Source of the DNA: Cytophagales bacterium
GTDB taxonomy: Bacteria > Bacteroidota > Bacteroidia > Cytophagales > Flammeovirgaceae
Length of the DNA stretch: 64,000 nucleotides
Direction of reading: 5' to 3'
NCBI GenBank assembly: GCA_025056215.1
Contig: JANWWC010000002.1
Location: 234,953-298,952 of the forward strand
Of the stretch, positions 9,170 to 17,148 are shown in pieces. A program made the position numbers and the translations under genes. The number at the start of each line of letters is the position of its first letter. Within the stretch, counting starts at the first letter, position 1. Below the pieces are notes generated by a model that was given only the letters and a program-made list of their open reading frames with translations, had not been told where the DNA came from and searched no databases.

Positions 9170-10213
9170 TCAATCTTCTAAAATGTTACTCATAAACGTA
9201 CTTTTAAGAAAAAGCCATATCAACCAACATACGCATGCCCACATGAGATAAATAAAATAATAATCTTTAGTATCCTTGAATCTTGTTTCCTTGATTTCTG
9301 ATTTTTCAAATTTATCGATAGTAGCAAAAATTTCCTGAAGAGCAGAATTATTCGTGGCTCTGTAAAACAATCCTCCTGTCATTTCAGCAATGGCCCTAAG
9401 AGTAGTTTCATCAAGGCTATTTTCCACGTAACGAGGTCTTCCAAACATGTCAGTACCAAACGGAACTCTTCCTTCTTTTCCTACCCCAATGGTGTAGACC
9501 TTGATATTTTCGGCGTAAGCAATTTTAGCAGCTGTTTGAGGGTCTACACTCCCGGCGTTATTTTCTCCATCCGAAAGTAAGATCATCACCTTCGATTTAC
9601 TCTTTGATTCCAACATACGAGCAATTCCTACTGCTAAAGCGCTCCCGATAGCTGTTCCGCTCTTTTGGACCATATTAAAATTAATCTCATCGATAAGAGC
9701 GTATAGCAAATCGTAGTCAGTAGTGAGAGGAGCGTATGAAATAGCTTCTCCCGAAAAGATAACAATTCCAATGCGGTCCTGAAATCGCCCCTTAATAAAA
9801 TTGCGCGCTACGCGCTTCGCTGCCTCCAAGCGATTAGGAGAAAAATCTTCAATTTGCATTGATTCTGAAATATCTAAAATTAACATAATATCAATTCCTT
9901 CTGTCCATCGCTCTACATGTTCATCGGTGATTTGTGGACGCGCCAATGCTACTAATATAAAAGCAAGAGCTAAACTCATAAAAATTGGAGGAACAAAGCG
10001 CAATATCGCCTCAGGACTCGACTTTACTTGATTGGGCAACAAAGCTATATCCAACTTTTGCAGCGTTTTGTAATGAAACAACCAACGAAGCAAATAAACC
10101 AGTGGAATTGCAGCTAATCCATACAACCACAAAGGATATTGCCATTCAAACCGCTCTAACGTTTCCCAACGAAACCACTTTATATCGAGCCATTCTGTAT
10201 TGAGTAGTTCCAT
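9170..10213 (-). CDS. batA: BatA-like membrane protein with von Willebrand factor A domain
   Basis: The 347-residue protein has two N-terminal membrane segments (about 26-45 and 73-91), a large VWA domain with an intact metal-dependent adhesion site DISES (114-118), and a C-terminal membrane segment (about 317-337). The segment PNRLEAAKRVARNFI after the MIDAS is characteristic of Bat (Bacteroides aerotolerance) proteins, which sit in the inner membrane with the VWA domain outside and usually form operons with a MoxR ATPase, a DUF58 protein and BatB-E. None of those partners is adjacent here, so this copy is isolated. It may be cotranscribed with rsmF. Confidence 0.82.
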   Translation of the reverse strand: MELLNTEWLDIKWFRWETLERFEWQYPLWLYGLAAIPLVYLLRWLFHYKTLQKLDIALLPNQVKSSPEAILRFVPPIFMSLALAFILVALARPQITDEHVERWTEGIDIMLILDISESMQIEDFSPNRLEAAKRVARNFIKGRFQDRIGIVIFSGEAISYAPLTTDYDLLYALIDEINFNMVQKSGTAIGSALAVGIARMLESKSKSKVMILLSDGENNAGSVDPQTAAKIAYAENIKVYTIGVGKEGRVPFGTDMFGRPRYVENSLDETTLRAIAEMTGGLFYRATNNSALQEIFATIDKFEKSEIKETRFKDTKDYYFIYLMWACVCWLIWLFLKSTFMSNILED

Positions 10214-10232
10214 AATACGCTCATCAATTTGC

Positions 10233-10757
10233 CTATTCGAAAGGAATAAAAATATATTTACCTGGAGTTATTGTTTTGTTAAATGATTTAATTAAAACAG
10301 AATCAGCGAGTTTTCTATAATAAAGTCGAGCAATGGTGGTGGCGGTCTCCCCTGAATCTACAAAATGAACTCCTTTGACAGGTACAATAAACCACCTTTC
10401 TTTAGGAAAATCTGAGTATTTTATTTCACTAATGTTGTTGATGCGAAATTGATAAGCAATCTGAGAAATTGTATATTGTTTGTTTGCATCAAAAAACAAT
10501 CCGTATACACGAAAAAGCGGATTGCCTAATGCATTCAATTTGTTTTCGCGAATTTGCTTTATTCGAGCACTATCTTTTTGTCTTTCTTTCAGATAGAGAC
10601 GTTCCTGCTTTGCAAAAGCTTCCGAAAGGCTGTCTTGAGATCGCTGGCAATTCAAGTAGAGCTTATCTTTTTCTTCTATCTGCTGCTGATGCGCTAACCC
10701 TATCAGAATCATAATAGTAACTACTAATATAAAAGTAAAAAAATGTGTAGACGTCAT
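10233..10757 (-). CDS. Membrane-anchored coiled-coil protein with LysM-like C-terminus
   Basis: 174 residues: one N-terminal membrane segment (about 6-23), a charged coiled-coil stretch (about 25-75), then two lysine-rich beta/alpha segments. The second, about residues 130-173 (VHFVDSGETATTIARLYY to KYIFIPF), resembles a LysM peptidoglycan-binding module: an opening strand, DSGET turn, ARLYY helix and a closing PGKYIFIP strand. It is probably a periplasmic peptidoglycan-associated protein tethered to the inner membrane. Its ATG overlaps the stop of the TRAP solute-binding gene by 4 bases, so the two are cotranscribed and coupled. The LysM call is by pattern only. Confidence 0.55.
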   Translation of the reverse strand: MTSTHFFTFILVVTIMILIGLAHQQQIEEKDKLYLNCQRSQDSLSEAFAKQERLYLKERQKDSARIKQIRENKLNALGNPLFRVYGLFFDANKQYTISQIAYQFRINNISEIKYSDFPKERWFIVPVKGVHFVDSGETATTIARLYYRKLADSVLIKSFNKTITPGKYIFIPFE

Positions 10758-11884
10758 AACGAACGAATAATTTTGAAATACGCTTCATCAGAATAGGAAG
10801 CCCACGTGTTCACAGTTTGTTGGTACTTTAAAAAAGAATTGTAGATTTCCTTACTTAAAGCATCTTTTTGAATTTGTTCATCAATTACTTCTTGCATATA
10901 TTTTTTAAAAGCACGTATCACTTCATCAGGGAACTGCTTGATTTGTAAGTTTTTTACTTGCTGAATTTTAGGAAGATACATAGCATTTCTCGCTTCAGAT
11001 TCTGTAAAGATATACGTATGAGTTTGCATCATACAGCCTTCTAGAATTGCCTGAAGATCGGAAGGAAGTTCATTCCACTTGTTGCGATTAACTACAAACT
11101 CCAAACAAGAGCCTGGCTCGTGCCAGCCTGGATAATAATAATATTTAGCAATTTCATGAAAACCCATCATATAATCGTGATAAGGTCCAATCCATTCGAG
11201 AGCATCAATCACGCCGCGCTCTAAGTTCGTATAAAGCTCACCACCTGCTACAGAAATAGCCGTTCCTCCCGCTTTTACGAGTACTTTTCCACCCATAAAC
11301 GGAATACGCATTTTGAGTCCTTTCAAATCTTCAAGAGTATTGATTTCTTTATTGAACCAACCTCCCATTTGAGTTCCCATGTTTCCACCTAGAAATGGAA
11401 TCACATTAAAGGGCTCGTACATTTTTCTCCACAAAGCGAGTCCTCCTCCCGCTAAAATCCAGCTATGCATCTGTTGGGCATTCATTCCGAAAGGAATAGA
11501 AGTAAAAAAAGTAGAAGCTTGCGCCTTTCCCGCCCAATAATAAGAGGCGCCATGCCCCATTTCTACTGCTCCCTGGCTTACCGCATCAAAACCTTCCATT
11601 GCAGGTGCGAGTTCACCACCTCCGTACACCGAAATCTTCATTCTGCCTCCTGAGGCTTTTTCCACCCATTTTGCAAACAAATCCACTCCTTCTCCAAGAA
11701 TGGGGAAATGAGGAGGCCACGCTGTCACTATCTTCCAATGAAATTTTTTATTGAAATTGATATAAAAATCTTTTGATACCTTTTTTTCTTTGGTGTGGCA
11801 ACCTACTATAAAACTACTTAAACTAAACCCTGACAAAGTAGAAAGTGCTTTTTCTAAAAATTTCCGACGAGATTTTAGTTTCAT
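10754..11884 (-). CDS. TRAP-type C4-dicarboxylate/2-oxo acid solute-binding lipoprotein (DctP family)
   Basis: 376 residues from the preferred ATG at 11884. This start is favoured because a minus-strand terminator (11926-11958) lies just ahead, which a longer version beginning at 11962 would run through. The N-terminus KSRRKFLEKA followed by a hydrophobic stretch and IVGC looks like a Tat-type lipoprotein signal. The body matches DctP-family binding proteins of the mannitol/chloroaromatic type: GGELAPAMEGFDAVSQGAVEM, a conserved loop LKGLKMRIPFMGG, and GVIDALEWIGPYHDYMMG. Such proteins bind organic acids and deliver them to DctQ/DctM membrane subunits. No such subunits are seen in the window. 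Confidence 0.85.
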   Translation of the reverse strand: MKLKSRRKFLEKALSTLSGFSLSSFIVGCHTKEKKVSKDFYINFNKKFHWKIVTAWPPHFPILGEGVDLFAKWVEKASGGRMKISVYGGGELAPAMEGFDAVSQGAVEMGHGASYYWAGKAQASTFFTSIPFGMNAQQMHSWILAGGGLALWRKMYEPFNVIPFLGGNMGTQMGGWFNKEINTLEDLKGLKMRIPFMGGKVLVKAGGTAISVAGGELYTNLERGVIDALEWIGPYHDYMMGFHEIAKYYYYPGWHEPGSCLEFVVNRNKWNELPSDLQAILEGCMMQTHTYIFTESEARNAMYLPKIQQVKNLQIKQFPDEVIRAFKKYMQEVIDEQIQKDALSKEIYNSFLKYQQTVNTWASYSDEAYFKIIRSL

Positions 11885-11925
11885 ACGAAGCATTTTTGAA
11901 GCAAAGCTAAGTTTTTTAAGATGCC

Positions 11926-11958
11926 AAAAAAACAAAAGCTGGCGTTTTATACGCCAGC
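11926..11958 (-). terminator. Rho-independent terminator after the 11985-12650 gene
   Basis: A perfect 8-bp stem (GCTGGCGT at 11938-11945 pairing with ACGCCAGC at 11951-11958, 5-base loop) is followed on the minus strand by a T-rich tract (bases 11926-11937 are A-rich on the plus strand). It ends the secreted-protein transcript and separates it from the TRAP solute-binding gene. Confidence 0.85.
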
Positions 11959-11984
11959 CCACTTTGCAGAGAGAATTTTAAGGT

Positions 11985-12650
11985 CTATAAACCAATAAGT
12001 TGATCAATTTCCTCTTGCAACATGCTCGTTTTCTGTTTGAGTTCTTTGCGAAGATCATTTTTAATTTGTCTTTCAGCTGCTTCCATGTCGTAGCACATCA
12101 TCGCTTTGAAATAAGTCAGCCCTGTTTTTTTATCCACTTTTTGGAGTTGAACGATAGGCTCGACACGTGCTAACTTGGCAGCAATTGTGTTCTGATAAGC
12201 ACCAATTACCTCTGTGACGGAGGTAGCATCTTTAACTACTTCACTGTTTGCCACGTCTGATTTGATACGTCCTACGATGTTACTTCCCATGAAAGCAGCA
12301 ATATCGTTCAAGCAAAGCTGAATGGCTTGTTGCTTAGCAGCAGCAAAAGTTTCTGCTTTCGCCTCTTGTGAAGCAGTGTAGTATTTTGCGTTACCTCGCT
12401 CGTCTTTCATATAAGCGCGAACGGCAGCTTCTTCTAGCTGTTTTTCCATAGGAGGAGTTCCAATAACAGGCTGATAACCTTCTTTAGCAAGCGCTTTTGC
12501 TTGTTTGCGATAGTCTCTATCTACGCGTTTATCCAAATCTTTAAGAGCCGCTTTGCGCGCAGCAGCGTAAGTATCTTCTTTTTGCGCATAAGCAATACCC
12601 AGTAAAATCGAGAAAATAACCGTGAAAACACTAATTGAATACTTTTTCAT
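11985..12650 (-). CDS. Secreted Lys/Ala-rich protein of unknown function
   Basis: 221 residues from ATG 12650; upstream in-frame codons exist but only this start gives a signal peptide (to about residue 22, ending AYAQ). The mature part is rich in Ala, Lys and Glu, mostly helical, with pairs such as DKRVDRDYRKQAKALAKEG and a C-terminal coiled coil. A central part (AAAKQQAIQLCLNDIAAFMGSNIVGRI ... up to AKLARVEPI) is reminiscent of LPP20-like envelope proteins that handle repeated AxxxA helices, but the match is weak. It has its own terminator at 11926-11958. No function is assigned. Confidence 0.6.
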   Translation of the reverse strand: MKKYSISVFTVIFSILLGIAYAQKEDTYAAARKAALKDLDKRVDRDYRKQAKALAKEGYQPVIGTPPMEKQLEEAAVRAYMKDERGNAKYYTASQEAKAETFAAAKQQAIQLCLNDIAAFMGSNIVGRIKSDVANSEVVKDATSVTEVIGAYQNTIAAKLARVEPIVQLQKVDKKTGLTYFKAMMCYDMEAAERQIKNDLRKELKQKTSMLQEEIDQLIGL

Positions 12651-12822
12651 AATTGTAGGATTTAAGTTTTTAAAATTTTCAATTATAAGATGCAAGCGAC
12701 CCCTAATTTCCACAACTAACAACGAACTTTTTTGATTAACAAGCATAAGTTTTTATATTTTTAACACTTTTTAAGAAAAACATCTCAAAAACTTCTTGTA
12801 ATGTAAAACAGCTACAAAAAAG

Positions 12823-13569
12823 TTAGAGATACACTGAAAACAACTGTGCTAATCCAAAGTCAGCAAGGAGAATTGCAATACAGCTATTAGTGACAGCTGT
12901 TGTGCTAGCTTGCCCGACTTCTAAGGCGCCTCCACGCGTATAATATCCCTGAAAAGCAGAGATAGAAGTAATTAAAAAGCCGTATACATAAGACTTTATC
13001 ATCATAAAAGTAATTTTAAAATCATTGTAATCATAACGCAAACCGATAATGTAGTCGTCTTTTGTAAATAAATCAGCTAAAATTCCTGCTAAATACCCAC
13101 CGTAAATACACAAAAAAGCGGAGAGAATGACCAACAGCGGATACATAAAAAGTCCTGCCAAAATTTTAGGGAGCACTAAATAAGAAGCAGAATTGATTCC
13201 CATCACTTCCAGAGCATCAATTTGCTCAGTAATTCGCATCGTGCCTAATTGGCCAGCAATATGGGAACCAATTTTCCCAGCAAATACCACACCCGTAAAC
13301 GTAGGAGCTAACTCTAGCAAAGTCATATCTCTCGTAATGGTGCCTACGACATACAAAGGAATAAACGGACTTAACAAATTATAAGTAGTTTGTACTGAAG
13401 TAACAGCACCGATAAACAAAGAGATAAACGAAACAATAAACAATGAATTGATGCCTATTTCTACAGATTCATCAAAAAACAACTTCACATAAACCCGAAA
13501 TGGCTCGCGATTGGTAACGAGCCTTTTCAGAAAAATAACATAAGCTCCGATAGCACGAATAACAAACAT
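12823..13569 (-). CDS. mlaE: MlaE-family lipid ABC transporter permease
   Basis: The 248-residue, multi-membrane-segment protein has the MlaE signatures EPFRVYVKLFFDE, SLFIGAVTSVQTTYN, GKIGSHIAGQLGTM and the cytoplasmic coupling helix EQIDALEVMGINS. MlaE is the permease of the Mla system, which moves phospholipids between the inner membrane and a periplasmic MCE carrier. In many genomes mlaF (ATPase) and mlaD (MCE) follow directly; neither is present downstream here, so the other subunits must lie elsewhere. The start ATG 13569 lies inside the 3' end of the DUF349 gene (43-base overlap); the N-terminal residues match family expectation, so this start is preferred. Confidence 0.88.
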   Translation of the reverse strand: MFVIRAIGAYVIFLKRLVTNREPFRVYVKLFFDESVEIGINSLFIVSFISLFIGAVTSVQTTYNLLSPFIPLYVVGTITRDMTLLELAPTFTGVVFAGKIGSHIAGQLGTMRITEQIDALEVMGINSASYLVLPKILAGLFMYPLLVILSAFLCIYGGYLAGILADLFTKDDYIIGLRYDYNDFKITFMMIKSYVYGFLITSISAFQGYYTRGGALEVGQASTTAVTNSCIAILLADFGLAQLFSVYL

Positions 13570-14834
13570 AAGTGTAACAAAGAATCTTTTAGTTTCTTAA
13601 GAATGCGTTGCTTAGTTTTTAGTTTATTGATATAATTATTGCGTTCTTGAATTAGTTGCCGGTTAGCGGGATTCGTAGGATCAGCATCGATTTGAGCACC
13701 ATATTTTGCATTAAATTCACTGAGCTCTTGGGAATCTTGTTTTAAAGATTTTTCTAAAAGTTCTACTTTAATAGCAGTCTGCTCTTTAAGAGGTTTTTTG
13801 TAGAACTGGTCGAATAAGTTGTAGGCAGTTCTATCCAAAAAATGGCTTTCAAAAATTTCGTTGCAAGCAATTCGAAACTTTAAATTGAGTTCTTTGTCTT
13901 CAGGGTGCGGAAGTTGCCCGAGTTGTTTCCATTTCTCTTGCATTTGTTTTACTTTACCTATATTGTATGGAGAGCCCAAATTCAAAATGTTATCTGTCAT
14001 TTCTAACATTTCGCGCTTAAGTTGAATAGGAGATTTTTTAGCGTTAGAGGACTTTAAATTCTTAAAATATTGATCAATTTCCTTTTTGAACATCGAAGGA
14101 AGTTTTCCAAGACGCTTTTTAGGAACAGACCCGACTTCTTTCCATTGTGCTTGTAATTGCTTTACTTGTTGCAAAAACGACACACCTCCTCCTTGCTTGT
14201 TAATTTTACGTATTTCATTGAGCAGTTTATTGTATTTTTCTACTTTTTCTTTTATTTGAACTGCTTGCGCATGAATGAATTGCTTTCTTCTTTCATAAAA
14301 CACGTTAAGCGCTTCATGAAAAGCTGTCGAAAGTTGCTCTTCTACTTCCTTAGGAGCGCTTCCCGTCTTTATCCATTTCATTTTAAGTTCTTTAAGCTTA
14401 GAAGCAGTTTCTTTCCAGTCCATAGAAGATTTAAGTGCTTCTGCTTCTGCTACTAATGCCCTTTTAATAGCTTCATTTTTCAATCGATTAGCAGAAATAT
14501 ACGCATTAATTTTGGCTTCTAATTCCTGAATGCGCTCATAAAGCTCTGGGAAATTTCCCAGTCCGTTGTAAGTAGCCAGCTGCTCTCGCATATGAATAAG
14601 CTTCATTAGATAAGAGCCCTTATTTTCTGCTGTTTCTACTGCTTTAGCCACATCTTCGATTTTTTGGCGCATCATTGAAAAGCGGTCTACAAAATATTGT
14701 AAGCTCTTTTCATCAGACTCGCGAACCACTCCTATTTCGCGGTCGGGATACTCTCCATATCCTTTTAAATAAACCTTACCGTCTGCAACGTAGCCGTAAG
14801 GAGTAATGTGAGGATATTCTTTTACGGTTGCCAT
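13527..14834 (-). CDS. DUF349 repeat protein
   Basis: The 435-residue, strongly helical and basic cytoplasmic protein has repeated DUF349 modules, recognised by the recurring pattern W-K-x-x-G-x-x-P-x4-x-L-x-x-x-F, for example MKWIKTGSAPKEVEEQLSTAF, AQWKEVGSVPKKRLGKL and EKWKQLGQLPHPEDKEL. Function in this phylum is unknown. The last about 14 residues (LCLLFVLSELMLFF) are translated from DNA that also encodes the start of MlaE in another frame; this tail is out of character for the family. Start ATG at 14834. Confidence 0.8.
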   Translation of the reverse strand: MATVKEYPHITPYGYVADGKVYLKGYGEYPDREIGVVRESDEKSLQYFVDRFSMMRQKIEDVAKAVETAENKGSYLMKLIHMREQLATYNGLGNFPELYERIQELEAKINAYISANRLKNEAIKRALVAEAEALKSSMDWKETASKLKELKMKWIKTGSAPKEVEEQLSTAFHEALNVFYERRKQFIHAQAVQIKEKVEKYNKLLNEIRKINKQGGGVSFLQQVKQLQAQWKEVGSVPKKRLGKLPSMFKKEIDQYFKNLKSSNAKKSPIQLKREMLEMTDNILNLGSPYNIGKVKQMQEKWKQLGQLPHPEDKELNLKFRIACNEIFESHFLDRTAYNLFDQFYKKPLKEQTAIKVELLEKSLKQDSQELSEFNAKYGAQIDADPTNPANRQLIQERNNYINKLKTKQRILKKLKDSLLHLCLLFVLSELMLFF

Positions 14835-14974
14835 TGTTTTTTGTTTGTTTGGTTAAAAGTTATCGTATTTATTTGAAATTTAGATCCAGATAAAGAATCT
14901 GTCCAAACATCTCTTATAATATAACAAAAATTTTGATTTTTTTCCAAAACAACATAAAAAATATTTTTCGGCAA

Positions 14975-17107
14975 ATGTTTAGATTGTTTTTTCTTTTAGC
15001 GTTCTTTACAATACAAAATTGGTTGCAAGCCCAGTACTATAAAAGAATTATTCCTGCTAATCCTATAAAAGACATCATATTAAAAATAGATACGCTTGCA
15101 TTTTCTTATCAAGAAGATACTATACATTATTTAGGAAGTTCACATCTCCCTTTGCGGTATGAAAAAGATGACGAAATATGCGAACTTAATATCTTTTTGC
15201 AACCTTCTATTAACTTAGATAAGCTCGAACTCCTCCCTTCAGTAGACTTTGAAATGATAGATTCCCTTATACAATTTAATTACGACTTCTATCGAACACG
15301 TCTTAAATTTCATCAGCTTACCAATTCAAAATTTATTTCCTTAATATTCAGGCACAAAAAAGACGCTTCTTCTTATGAGCATCTTACCGAAATAAAACTT
15401 TTACCTTATCAACAAACTATTGCATCTATTTATCCTAAAGACAAAGAACTTTATATAGGAGAAGAAAAAATATTCGAAATAGCTACCAATCACCCTCAAA
15501 ACATTTTCGTAGATAACCTTTGGAAATCTACTGAAAAATTCGATTATCGCATTACTCGCTCTGGCTCAAAAATCAGACTGCATATTGTTGCCAAAGAATT
15601 AGGTTTGCACAAGTTCGTAGGGTATATTCCACTTGCCAAACCAGTAATACAAAAAGATAAACAGGTCTCCAACTTTTTGACAATAGAAGAACAATTCGAC
15701 GTGCGCTCGAGCAGACTAGCTTTTTTAGAGATAGAACCCAAAGATATTACGCTTGACGAATCTCTCCGAAAAACAGGAATCGAAGTACAAATTAGCAACC
15801 ACCGACAACTCAAAATGCAACGAACTTACCGTTTGGAGGCTAAAGAAGAACCTGGAGGTGCTCTCATCGCAGAGCTTTTTACAAAAGCTCCACTTTCGAA
15901 CGACCAAGTCCTTTGTATTTTGCGCCCTTATGAGCATCATAAAAGTACAGAAGGATACTTATATATTAAAGATAGAGATGAAGCCAAGTTTTTAACTAAT
16001 TTTTCTATTTCTCCTAAAACACAAATTAACCAGATTAGCATTTTACGAGAAGGCCGAGAATGGACTAACTCTCTTGTTGTAAACCCAGGCGAGATTATTT
16101 ATGTAAAACTAGAAGGAGTAGCGCTTCACAAAGGACAATTCAAGTTTTTAGGTGCTACTCAACTAAAAACTGACTCATCCGTTTCTGAAAATATGATGAT
16201 GATCAAACTGAAGATACCCCTTAGCATTGCCAATAACAAAATAGAAGTTCTTGACCATGACCAGCCTACTGGATTTTTTTTGATTGTAAAAGAATACCAG
16301 CGCCCTCATGCGTTCGACTTTATTACCATAGACTATGGAAATAATCCTAAGTATTTGCACAAAATTGTCGGTCCGATTCTTTACAACAAACCTATTCGAG
16401 ATATCGTTATTGATTTCGACAGAGATAGCATCGACAGCCGAGAACAATTATACGGTAAACAAATTTTTTCGATAGACATTAAAATAACAAATGTTCGTGG
16501 ACAATTAGTAGATTTGAAAAGAATTGACCGCGTTACAGTTTGTCCCGAAAATTGTGTAAGAGAAGCATTCTATCGCGGAAAAGATTGCCAGACAGAACCT
16601 ATACGGCTTAATAATATTGTTTCAACAAAAACTTTCGATTTAGAAGATTGGTCTAAAATTGAACTCTTTTTTCAGCATCTTAACGAAAAGTACGAGTCTG
16701 ATGGATATCGGCAAAAAACTGAAATTTATCTACAAAGACTCTCTAATTTCGATATAGATGTCTCATTTCCTGCTGGATTGATTATCAAAAAGTTCAAAGA
16801 AAACAGATATGGAACTCTGGGAGGGGTGAGCTTAGCAGTAATTGCACAATTTAAATTTTATCGACCTGAAAAAATTGCACAGTTGCGACCCTATCGCATC
16901 GGTATCGGAACAATTGCACTTGATGCATTCAATTTTTCAAGTAACAACACCACCACGCGAGATTTAGGTATTGTAGTATTGGGTTCTATTTTTCCGCAAA
17001 AAAGAGATACCAAGCTTAGTTTTCCACTATATGGAGGATTCGGTTATCTGATGCAAGCCGATGATTTCTTTTTCTTATTAGGTCCTGGTATAAGAATTAG
17101 TTTATAA
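14975..17107 (+). CDS. Large secreted protein of unknown function
   Basis: 710 residues from ATG 14975, which gives a signal peptide (MFRLFFLLAFFTIQNWLQAQ); an upstream TTG at 14933 adds a poor N-terminus. The mature protein is rich in beta-strand patterns with several Ig-like stretches (for example around residues 135-240 and 250-430). It ends in about 100 residues whose alternating strands and final Ile-Ser-Leu resemble a small outer-membrane-type beta sheet (GGVSLAVIAQFKFY ... LGPGIRISL). No catalytic motif was seen. It stands alone between divergent and convergent neighbours. Confidence 0.6.
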   Translation: MFRLFFLLAFFTIQNWLQAQYYKRIIPANPIKDIILKIDTLAFSYQEDTIHYLGSSHLPLRYEKDDEICELNIFLQPSINLDKLELLPSVDFEMIDSLIQFNYDFYRTRLKFHQLTNSKFISLIFRHKKDASSYEHLTEIKLLPYQQTIASIYPKDKELYIGEEKIFEIATNHPQNIFVDNLWKSTEKFDYRITRSGSKIRLHIVAKELGLHKFVGYIPLAKPVIQKDKQVSNFLTIEEQFDVRSSRLAFLEIEPKDITLDESLRKTGIEVQISNHRQLKMQRTYRLEAKEEPGGALIAELFTKAPLSNDQVLCILRPYEHHKSTEGYLYIKDRDEAKFLTNFSISPKTQINQISILREGREWTNSLVVNPGEIIYVKLEGVALHKGQFKFLGATQLKTDSSVSENMMMIKLKIPLSIANNKIEVLDHDQPTGFFLIVKEYQRPHAFDFITIDYGNNPKYLHKIVGPILYNKPIRDIVIDFDRDSIDSREQLYGKQIFSIDIKITNVRGQLVDLKRIDRVTVCPENCVREAFYRGKDCQTEPIRLNNIVSTKTFDLEDWSKIELFFQHLNEKYESDGYRQKTEIYLQRLSNFDIDVSFPAGLIIKKFKENRYGTLGGVSLAVIAQFKFYRPEKIAQLRPYRIGIGTIALDAFNFSSNNTTTRDLGIVVLGSIFPQKRDTKLSFPLYGGFGYLMQADDFFFLLGPGIRISL

Positions 17108-17148
17108 TTGGCAGCAAAATAATCAAAGACGTAAGCCAATCAAATAAA

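Noticed and set aside
11885..11962. Upstream start for the TRAP binding protein (11962)
   Set aside because: It would overlap the terminator of the previous gene and add residues ahead of the Tat-like lipoprotein signal.
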